A stretch of DNA of 64,000 nucleotides from Bufo bufo. Its lineage: Eukaryota; Chordata; Amphibia; Anura; Bufonidae. Both the position numbers and the translations under genes were made by a program. Position 1 is the first letter of the stretch. Each line of letters opens with the position of its first letter. This document shows, piece after piece, positions 56,731 through 64,000 of this stretch. The notes beneath the pieces are model-generated. The model was given only the letters and a program-made list of their open reading frames with translations, did no database searches and had not been told where the DNA came from. The stretch is from NCBI RefSeq assembly GCF_905171765.1, contig NC_053392.1, positions 406,700,565 through 406,764,564 of the forward strand, read 5' to 3'.

Positions 56731-57669
56731 ACTTATCTGGTCTGGTATGTCTCATAGTAACACCGTCATGGAGGACGAAAAGGAAAAACTTAATTTTGCT
56801 TTCTAGAAATTTCCTTTTCTTGAGTCCTGCACGATAATCCCCCCAAACCCCACCCCACCCCCCTAAAAAATAATAATAATATTATATACACACTGCCTGT
56901 CCAAAAAAAAAAGGTCACACACTCTAATATTTAGTTGAACCGCCTTTAGCTTTGATTACGGCACGCATTCGCTGTGGCATTGTTTCTATAAGCTTCTGCA
57001 ATGTCGCAAGATTTATTTCCATCCAGTGTTGCATTAATTTTTCACCAAGATCTTGCATTGCTGATGGTAGAGTCTGACTGCTACGCAAAGCCTTCTCCAG
57101 CACATCCTAAAGATTCTCAATGGGGTTAAGGTCTGGACTCTGTGGTGGCCAATCCATGTGTAAAAAAAAATGATGTCTCATGCTCCCTGAACCACTCTTT
57201 CACAATTTGAACCTGATGAATCCTGGCATTGTCATCTTGCAATATGCCTGTGTCAGGGAAGAAAAAATCCATTGATGGAATAACCTGGTCATTCATTATG
57301 TTCAGGAAGCCAGCTAACCTCATTATTGGAGCACATACTGTTGCTGAACCTAGACCTTACCAACTGAAGCAACCCCAGATCATAGCATTGTCCCCACAGG
57401 CTTGTACAGTAGGCACTAGGCATGATGGGTGCATCACTTCATCTGCCTCTTGCACCCATCACTGGAACAGGGTAAATCTGAACTCATCAGACCACATGAC
57501 CTTCTTCCATTGCTCCAGAGTCCAATCTTTATGCTCCCTAGCAAATTGAAGCCTTTTTTTTCTTGTTTGCCTCACTGATTAGTGTTTTTCTTACAGCTGC
57601 ACAGCTGTTCAGTCCCAATCCCTTGAGTTCCCTTCACATTGTGCATGTAGTAATGCTCTTACTTTCACT

Positions 57670-58364
57670 GTCTGTGAAGGTTCTCATTTATCCAGGTCAT
57701 GGTATATCTGTAAAGAATAAATCAAGGCAACTGGACTTACTGTAGATTTCTTGAAAATGTTTCACTCGTTCTTCCAACGAGCTTTCTCAATTCTGAGTGA
57801 CTGTACAAGAATTCTCTGGGAATAAATATGTAACTGAATCAACATCTGGCAAAGGTGTGGATGCCATTATCCTAATTGGAGTCAGTAGGTGATAATGACT
57901 TCCCAGAAAAAGGTGTCAAGACAGCATTGTATGTGGCAGACAATAGATGTCTAACCACCCCCCCGCGCCTCTATTGAAGCTTGGCTTCTAGATTTTTACG
58001 TAGATGGCCTCCTTCACGCCTCGTTTGTACCAATCGGCCTCCTTATCCAAAACACGTACTTGACTGTCTTCAAAGGTGTGACCTGTTTCTTTTAGATGTA
58101 AGTACACGGCTGAATCTTGACCAGAGGTTTTGGCTCTAATATGCTGAGCCATACGCTGATGTAGTTGTTGTTTTGTTTTGCCGATATACAGTTCTGAGCA
58201 TTCCTCATTGCACTGGACTGCGTACACAATGTTGTCCATCTTGTGTTTAGGCGTTGGGTCTTTGGGGTGAACCAGTTGTTGCCTCAGTGTGTTGCTGGGT
58301 TTAAAGCAGACAGGGATGTGATGTTTATTAAAAATCCTTTTGAGTTTCTCAGACAGTAAGTTTG
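57670..58364 (-). mobile_element. Penelope-like element 3' fragment, 13-bp TSD
   Basis: TCTTACTTTCACT lies at 57657-57669 and again at 58365-58377, a target-site duplication created by this insertion. The fragment, read on the minus strand, encodes the end of a Penelope-like protein with its GIY-YIG endonuclease domain. It then has a noncoding 3' end containing GAACGAGTGAAACATTTTCA, text common near the end of vertebrate Penelope elements. The reverse-transcriptase part is missing (5' truncation). Confidence 0.9.
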
Positions 58365-58476
58365 TCTTACTTTCACTATTAAACATAGCCCTGAGTTCTA
58401 CAGTTGTTTTTCTTCGATTTGATTTCACTAAACATTTAAGTGATCGCCGATCACAATCATTCAGGATTTTTTTCAC
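57988..58476 (-). CDS. Chimeric Tc1 DNA-binding / GIY-YIG open frame
   Basis: This 162-codon frame is uninterrupted. Residues 1-33 (MKKILNDCDRRSLKCLVKSN and on to AMFN) are from the Tc1 transposase second helix-turn-helix region. Residues 34-37, SESK, are encoded by the 13-bp target duplication. From residue 38 the frame is Penelope: KLKRIFNKHHIPVCFKPSN, then the GIY-YIG domain with NIVYAVQC (82-89), ELYIGKTKQQLHQRMAQHIR (Arg108, His112) and a C-terminal KRGVKEAIYVKI carrying the expected glutamate. Key endonuclease motifs look intact. The ATG is an internal methionine and no promoter is evident, so expression is unproven. It could simply be a chance fusion. Confidence 0.7.
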   Translation of the reverse strand: MKKILNDCDRRSLKCLVKSNRRKTTVELRAMFNSESKTNLLSEKLKRIFNKHHIPVCFKPSNTLRQQLVHPKDPTPKHKMDNIVYAVQCNEECSELYIGKTKQQLHQRMAQHIRAKTSGQDSAVYLHLKETGHTFEDSQVRVLDKEADWYKRGVKEAIYVKI

Positions 58477-58863
58477 GCCACATTTTTTCCTCTAATACGA
58501 TGGGTCCCCACTATCCTTCCAGTTTTTAATAATGCATCGGACAGTTCTTAACCCAATTTTAGTAATTTCTGCAATCTCCTTAGATGTTTTCTCTGCTTGA
58601 TGTATGCCAATGATTTGACCCTTCTCAAACAGACTAACATCTTTTCCACGACCACGAGATGTCTTTCGACATGGTTGTTTAAGAAATGAGAAGCAACTCA
58701 TTGCACCAGTTGGGGTTAAATAACTTATTGCCAGCTGAAAGATAATCGCCCATGCAGTAATTATCCAATGGGAGGCTCATAACTATTTGCTTACTTAAAT
58801 CCAGGTTTTTTTTCCCGAAAGGCAGTGTGTATATATATATATATATGTTTGTATATTGTATAA

Positions 58864-59182
58864 GGGCTCATGTACACTAACAAATTTTCTTTCCGTATCC
58901 ATTGCATTTTTTATTTTTTTTTGCAAACCGTAGAATCATTCATTTCAATGGGGCTGCAAAAAAACTGAAATTACACCGTGTGTTCCGTTTGTCCGTATGT
59001 CTGTTCCGCAAAAAAATAGAGCAGGTCCTATTATTGATCGCATTTCGGACAAGGATAGTATTGTTCTATTAGGGGCCAACTGTTCTGTTCCGCAAAATAC
59101 GGAATGCACACGGATGTCATCTGTATTTTTTGCGGATCCATTTTTTGCAGACCGTAAAATACATAGTCGTGTGCATGAGCCC
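58864..59182. mobile_element. Palindromic MITE, TAA TSD
   Basis: GGGCTCATGTACACTAAC and GTCGTGTGCATGAGCCC are inverted ends flanked by TAA on both sides. It resembles 633-924 inside (TTCTTTCCGTATCC, TTGCGGATCC). It separates two parts of the DIRS remnant. Confidence 0.8.
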
Positions 59183-59395
59183 TAAAGTGAAGACAGCACA
59201 GTATTAGGAGTGGTATGCATGTGTAATTAGACTCTCTAGGCTGTCGGTCCAGTAAGACACTGAGGAAGAGTCAAGATGAGTCAAATTTATTTTTCCTCCT
59301 ATCCCCGCTGGTTGGAGGAAGGTCTCTTATAGTAATGCCATCGTGGAGGACTCAAGAAAAGGAAATTTCCAGTAAGCGAAGCTACATTTTTTTAA

Positions 59396-59750
59396 AAAAA
59401 AAAAGGTCTGATCTGGTTACTTAGAACCTTTTAGTGTGTCACAACAAAATGTATCCTATAAATCTAAAAAACTTGCACCACATTTTCCATTAGAATAGTA
59501 CTTTATCTTCTCTTTTGAGACGTTTGCAAGTGTAATATTTTTTCGTAGTTTAAGTTGTACGCAATCATGACCTCAATACACATGCATTTTACTCAGCCTA
59601 GTTAACAGGAATTACCTGTTTTTTGAATCATGTTTTTATGTTATATATTTTTTATGTCCCTACCTATATAAAAATACTAAAATCATGCAGTTTTCACCCT
59701 GGCCGCTAGGCTTAAAATAGACCAGAAAATGAAGAAAACGCCTGGAAAAC
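59396..59750. other. Unassigned intergenic sequence
   Basis: AT-rich sequence without recognisable gene, repeat terminus or tandem structure. Confidence 0.5.
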
Positions 59751-59779
59751 TTAAAGGGGTTGGGTCACTTAACCCCTTA

Positions 59780-60754
59780 GGCTGCGTTCACACGAGCGTG
59801 TCCGGATTAGTTCCGGATGCGTCCCGGTGTGTTGCGAGTAGGAATGCAATTGCAGTCCGTTTTGACTGTGATTGCGTTCCGATGTTCAGTTTTTATCGCG
59901 CGGGTGTAATGTGTTTTGCACGCGCGTGATAAAAAAACGACTATGGTACCCAGACCCGAACTTCTTCACTGAAGTTCAGGTTTGGGTTCGGTGTTGTGTA
60001 GATGTTATTATTTTCCCTTATAACATGGTTATATGGGGAAAATAATAGCATTCTGAATACAGAATGCTTAGTAGGTGATCAATTGAGGGTTAAAAAATAA
60101 AAAAAATTAACTCACCTTGTCCTCTTGTTCGCGTAGTTCTCCCGGTCTTCAGTTCTTTAAAAAGATGAACTATGGGCTAAAGGACCTTTGGTGACGTCAG
60201 ATCACATGCTCCAATCACATGGTACATCACCGCGGTGATGGACCCTGTGATTGGAGCATGTGATCTGACGTCACCAAAGGTCCTTTAGCCCATAGTTCAT
60301 CTTTTTAAAGAACTAAAGACCGGGAGAACTACGCGAACAAGAGGACAAGGTGAGTTAATTTTTTTTATTTTTTAACCCTCAATTGATCACCTACTAAGCA
60401 TTCTGTATTCAGAATGCTATTATTTTCCCTTATAACCATGTTATAAGGGAAAATAATACAGTGTATAGACAGTCACCTAGCAACCATGCGTGAAAATCGC
60501 ACCGCATCCGCACTTGCTTGCGGATGCATGCGATTTTCACGCAACCCCATTCACTTTTATGGGGCCTGCGTTGCGTGAAAAACGCAGAATATAGAGCATG
60601 CTGCGATTTTCACGCAACGCATAAGTGATGCGTGAAAATCATCGCTCATCTGAACAGCCCCATTGAAATGAATGGGTCCAGATTCAGTGCGGGTGCAATG
60701 CGTTCACCTACCGCATTGCACCCGCGCGGAAATCTCGCCCGTGTTAACGCAGCC
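59780..60754. mobile_element. 975-bp palindromic MITE, TTA TSD
   Basis: GGCTGCGTTCACACGAGCG at the left and CCCGTGTTAACGCAGCC at the right are inverted ends, with TTA on both sides. The interior holds a very long palindrome (60007-60458) and flanking segments rich in GCGTGAAAATCGC-type text. No coding. Confidence 0.88.
60007..60458. repeat. 452-bp near-perfect palindrome
   Basis: The axis is CCGCGG at 60230-60235. ATTATTTTCCCTTATAACAT at 60007 pairs with ATGTTATAAGGGAAAATAAT ending 60458. In between, GTCCTCTTGTTCGCGTAG pairs with CTACGCGAACAAGAGGAC and TTGGTGACGTCAGATCACAT with ATGTGATCTGACGTCACCAA. Mismatches are few over arms of about 225 bp. Transcription through it would give a long hairpin RNA. 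Confidence 0.93.
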
Positions 60755-63700
60755 TTAAGGACTCAGCCCTATTTCACCTTAAGGACTTGGCCATTTTTTG
60801 CAAATCTGACCAGTGTCACTTTAAGTGCTGATAACTTTAAAACGCATTGACTTATCCAGGCCGTTCTGAGATAGTTTTTTCGTCACATATTGTACTTCAT
60901 GACACTGCTAAAATTGGGTAAAAAAAGTTAATTTTTTTGCATAAAAAAATACCATATTTACCCAAAATTTTGAAAAATTAGCAAATTTCAAAGTTTCAGT
61001 TTCTCTACACAGTAATAACCCCAAAAATTGTGATGACATTACATTCCCCATATGTCTACTTCATGTTTGTAGCATTTTGGGAATGATATTTTATTTTTTG
61101 GGGATGTTACAAGGCTTAGAAGTTTAGAAGCAAATCTTGAAATTTTTCAGAAATTTACAAAAACCCAATTTTTAGGGACCACTACAGCTCTGAAGTCACT
61201 TTGCGAGGCTTACATAATAGAAACCGCCCAAAAATGACCCCATTCTATAAACTACACCCCTCAAGGTATTCAAAACTGATTTTACAAACTTTGTTAACCC
61301 TTTAGGTGTTGCACAAGAGTTATTGGCAAATGGGGATGAAATTTGAGAATTTCATTTTTTTGCCTAATTTTCCATTTTAACCCATTTTTTTCACTAACAA
61401 AGCAAGGGTTAACAGCCAAACAAGACTGTATCTTTATTGCCCTGACTCTGCCGTTTACAGAAACACCCCATATGTGGCGGTAAATTACTGTACGGGCACA
61501 CAGTAGGGCATAGAGGGAAAGGTGCGCCGTATGGTTTTTGGAAGCCAGATTTTGCTGGACTGGTTTTTTGACACTCTGTCCCATTTGAAGCCCCCCTGAT
61601 GCACCCCTAGTGTAGAAACTCCATAAAAGTGACCCCATCTAAGAAACTACACCCCTCAAGGTATTCAAAACTGATTTTACAAACTTTGTTAACCCTTTAG
61701 GTGTTGCACAAGATTTAATGGAAAATGGAGATACAATTTAAAAATTTCACTTTTTTAGCAGATTTTCCATTTTAATATTTTTTTTTCCAGTTACAAAGCA
61801 AGGGTTAACAGCCAAACAAAACTCATTATTTATGGCCCTGATTCTGTAGTTTACAGAAACACCCCATATGTGGTTGTAAACCGCTGTACGGGCACACGGC
61901 AGGGCGCAGAAGGAAAGGAATGCCATACGGTTTTTGGAAGGCAGATTTTGCTGGACTGTTTTTTTTGACACCATGTCCCATTTGAAGCCCCCCTGATGCA
62001 CCCCTAGAGTAGAAACTCCAAAAAAGTGACCCCATTTTAGAAACTACGGGATAGGGTGGCAGTTTTGTTGGTACTAGTTTAGGGTACATATGATTTTTGT
62101 TTGCTCTATATTACACTTTTTTGTGCGGCAAGGTAACAAGAAATAGATTTTTTGGCACGTTTTTTTTTTGTTATTTACAACATTCATCTGACAGGTTAGA
62201 TCATGTGGTAATTTTATAGAGCAGGTTGTCACGGACGCAGCGATACCTAATATGTATACAATTTTTTTTATTTATGTAAGTTTTACACAATGATTTAATT
62301 TTTAAAACAAAAAAAATGTTTTAGTGTCTCCATAGTCTAAGACCCATAGTTTTTTCAGTTTTTTGGAGATTACCTTAAGTAGGGTCTCATTTTTTGCGGG
62401 ATGAGATGACGGTTTGACACTATTTTGGGGTGCATATGACTTTTTGATCGCTTGCTATTACACTTTTTGTGACGTAAGATGACAAAAAATTGCTTTTTTT
62501 ACACCGTTTTTATTTTTATTTTATTACGGTGGTCACCTGAGGGGTTAGGTCATGTGATATTTTTATAGAGCTGGTCGATACGGACGCGGCAATACCTAAT
62601 ATGTATACTTTTTTTTATTTATTTAAGTTTTACACAATGATTTCAATGTTTTAGTGTTTCCATAATCTAAGAGCCATAGTTTTTTCAGTTTTTGGGTGAT
62701 TATCTTGGGTAGGGTATGATTTTTGAGGGATGAGATGACGGTTTGATTGGTACTATTTTGGCGTACATGCGACTTTTTTGATCACCTTTATTACCTTTTT
62801 TGGGAAGTAAGGTGGGCAAAATTTTAATTTCCTAATAGTTTTTATTTTTTTATTTTTATGGCGTTCACCGTGCGGGGAAAGTAACAGGACCGTTTTATAG
62901 ATCAGGTCGTTACGGACGCGGCGATACCAAACGTGTAGGGAATTTTTTTTTTTTCATTTTTAATCAGTGATAAATGTATTTTTTGATTTTTACTTTTTTT
63001 TCACTTTTTTTCACTTTTGTTTTGACCCAGACCCACTTGGTTCTTGAAGATCCAATGGGTCTGATGTCTGTATAATACGCCTGCCGCACCGACCGCCTCC
63101 CGCACCGCATCCACCGCCAACAACTCCCCCCCCTGCACCACCCGCCGGCAAAAAATCATGCAGGGGTGCAGGGGGGGTGCAAAATCTTCATTTTAGGGAC
63201 ACTAAAGTTTCTGATCGCGGGGATCAGAAACTGCAGAAATCGCAGCAAACCGCAGGTCTGAATTGACCTGCAGTTTGCGGCGATCGCCGATACGGAGGGG
63301 TCACATGACCCCCCCTGGCGTTGTGACAGGATGCCGGCTGAATGATTTCAGCCGGCATCCCGTTCCGATTAACCCTCGTGGCGACGGAATAACGATTTAA
63401 AGTTAGGACGTACCGGTACGCCCTGAGTCCTTAAGGACTCGGGAAATAAGGCGTACCGGTACGCCCTGCGTCCTTAAGGGGTTAAGCTACTAGCATTTAT
63501 TATGTAGAGAAAGTTAATACAAGGCACTTACTAATGTATTGTTATTATCCATATTGTTTCCTTTGCTGGCTGGGTTCATTTTTACATCACATTATACACT
63601 GCTCATTTCCATGGTTAAGGCCACCCTGCAAACCTGCAGCAGTGGCCGTGCTTGCACACTATAGGAAAAAGCCCCCAGCCTATGTGTGACCCAATGGTCC

Positions 63701-63987
63701 CCACCACAGAGAGGCCGGCGTTTTTTTCTATAGTGTGTAACCATGGCCATCCCTTATTGACTGCAGGGTAGTCGTACCGATACAGTGAATGGTGTAACAG
63801 GAAGAAAAAAAAGTGTGATTCGCCATTTCTTCATCACAAAAAAAAATTACCTCCCATATTTTTTTTTATAAAAAGTGATCAAAAAGTCATACCTACCTCA
63901 AAGTGGTATTAAAAAACTACAGATCTTTCCGCAAAAAAAAGAACCTTGATGTTCTTGTAAAGGGTTTATCCAATGAAAAGCATTTCT

Positions 63988-64000
63988 TTAACCCCTTCCC
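63988..64000. mobile_element. Possible start of another family R copy
   Basis: The window ends TTAACCCCTTCCC, the same kind of opening seen at 59769 (TTAACCCCTTA) and 51024 (TTAACCACTTCCC). Only 13 bases are available, so this is a pointer only. Confidence 0.35.

Larger units (their letters stand above)
56940..58701 (-). pseudogene. Tc1 transposase, split by insertion
   Basis: From 58701 leftwards, the N-terminal part reads MSCFSFLKQPCRKTSRGRGK, then SLFEKGQIIGIHQAEKTSKE and GLRTVRCIIKNWKDSG, the first helix-turn-helix of Tc1 transposases. After a frame change, KKILNDCDRRSLKCLVKSNR and KTTVELRAMFNSESK belong to the second DNA-binding subdomain. The Penelope piece interrupts here. Beyond it come Tc1 blocks, including [19 protein letters not shown] near 57240-57180 (second catalytic aspartate) and text near 57130-56950 ending in IKAKGG. 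The expected DLNPIE block is disrupted. Not functional. Confidence 0.88.
56889..58829 (-). mobile_element. Tc1 transposon interrupted by a Penelope fragment
   Basis: The left end CACACTGCCTGTCC and the right end GGCAGTGTG are inverted, with TA on both sides (56887-56888, 58830-58831). The transposase lies on the minus strand. A foreign piece at 57670-58364 is flanked by a 13-bp duplication of Tc1 sequence. Without it the element would be about 1.23 kb, near normal Tc1 size (about 1.3 kb). Confidence 0.9.
55735..59395 (+). mobile_element. Decayed DIRS element, interrupted
   Basis: A tyrosine-recombinase relic (55860-56730) is followed by terminal text with CATAGTAACACCGTCATGGAGG and GAAATTTCCTTTTCTTGAGTC. 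After a Tc1 insertion and a palindromic MITE, related text TATAGTAATGCCATCGTGGA and AAAAGGAAATTTCCAG appears at 59330-59376. Both pieces resemble the 3' region of the DIRS at 38820-39168. The outer limits are approximate. Confidence 0.65.
59773..63481 (-). mobile_element. Family R repeat, copy 3, with MITE insertion
   Basis: After removing the MITE at 59780-60754, the left end reads CCCCTTAAGGACTCAG and the right end GTCCTTAAGGGG, a perfect 12-bp inverted terminus, with TTAA outside both (59769-59772, 63482-63485). Inside are the AT-rich part and three modules of about 340-350 bp (GGACGCAGCGATACC near 62233, GGACGCGGCAATACC near 62584, GGACGCGGCGATACC near 62915). A CG-rich tail follows with repeated GGCGTACCGGTACGCC-type palindromes (63408-63466). 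It is the most divergent of the copies. Confidence 0.8.
59751..63988. mobile_element. T2-like MITE split by a family R copy
   Basis: TTAAAGGGGTTGGGTCACTT precedes the family R copy and GCTACTAGCATTTATTATG follows it. Joined by eye, the two flanks parallel the short MITE at 24105 (TTAAAGGGGATGGCTTACTT, then GCATTTATCATGTAGACAAAG). The right terminus is unclear; GTAAAGGGTTTATCC near 63956 is a weak candidate. The stretch 63800-63950 resembles the repeat at 28660-28780. Confidence 0.65.

Noticed and set aside
57229..57549. + strand open frame opposite the Tc1 transposase
   Set aside because: Antisense to conserved Tc1 blocks; no independent support.
1..64000. tRNA, rRNA and other structured RNA genes
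   Set aside because: No cloverleaf, internal promoter boxes in proper spacing, or ribosomal sequence was recognised; the palindromes seen are transposon arms.

Overview
This is vertebrate nuclear DNA, most likely from a non-pipid frog or toad. The only host gene I recognise is the 3' half of QKI (quaking, a STAR-family RNA-binding protein) on the + strand. The species is inferred from the gene's residues and from a repeat landscape typical of anurans: T2/Kolobok-like MITEs with TTAAAGG ends, palindromic MITEs with TWA target sites, Tc1, hAT, DIRS, Penelope and L1/CR1 fragments. It cannot be fixed further from sequence alone.

Region 1 (1-21.7 kb) is the end of QKI. Two internal exons (5847-5934, 9269-9568) are followed by a choice of 3' ends. 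One is a short terminal exon giving the QKI-6 tail GMAFPTKG (14748-14773). The other is the exon with the nuclear-localisation sequence RVHPYQR (15543-15617) followed by the 17-nt QKI-5 coding tail AATGN (18996-19012) and a roughly 2.7-kb 3'UTR ending near AATAAA at 21684. All splice phases agree. The KH/STAR exons lie upstream of the window. Introns before 15.5 kb are heavily invaded by MITEs, a Tc1 relic and a CR1-like LINE. The stretch from about 16.2 to 22.2 kb is almost free of recognisable repeats.

Region 2 (21.7-35 kb) is intergenic repeat sequence: a decayed Tc1 transposase, palindromic MITEs, an L1 ORF2 tail with a 14-bp target duplication, and the first copy (29921-32486) of a long, apparently noncoding, TTAA-flanked repeat called family R here. 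Family R contains three internal modules of about 350 bp.

Region 3 (35.1-46.3 kb) is a family-R copy split by two large insertions. One is a DIRS retrotransposon (gag remnant, RT-RNase H, tyrosine recombinase; 35.65-39.17 kb). The other is a 6.3-kb hAT transposon (39969-46304) with an almost complete BED-finger transposase and a 141-bp tandem array downstream of it.

Region 4 (46.3-64 kb) is a mosaic of nested elements: a Penelope-like element split by a 2.4-kb hAT carrying a minisatellite; a second family-R copy; an inverted-repeat element holding a short hAT with a perfect 8-bp TSD; a decayed DIRS interrupted by Tc1, which is itself interrupted by a Penelope fragment; and a T2-like MITE holding a third family-R copy, which in turn holds a palindromic MITE. 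Target-site duplications at most junctions allow the insertion order to be read. The most unusual product is an open frame (57988-58476, minus) joining a Tc1 DNA-binding segment in frame to a Penelope GIY-YIG endonuclease domain.
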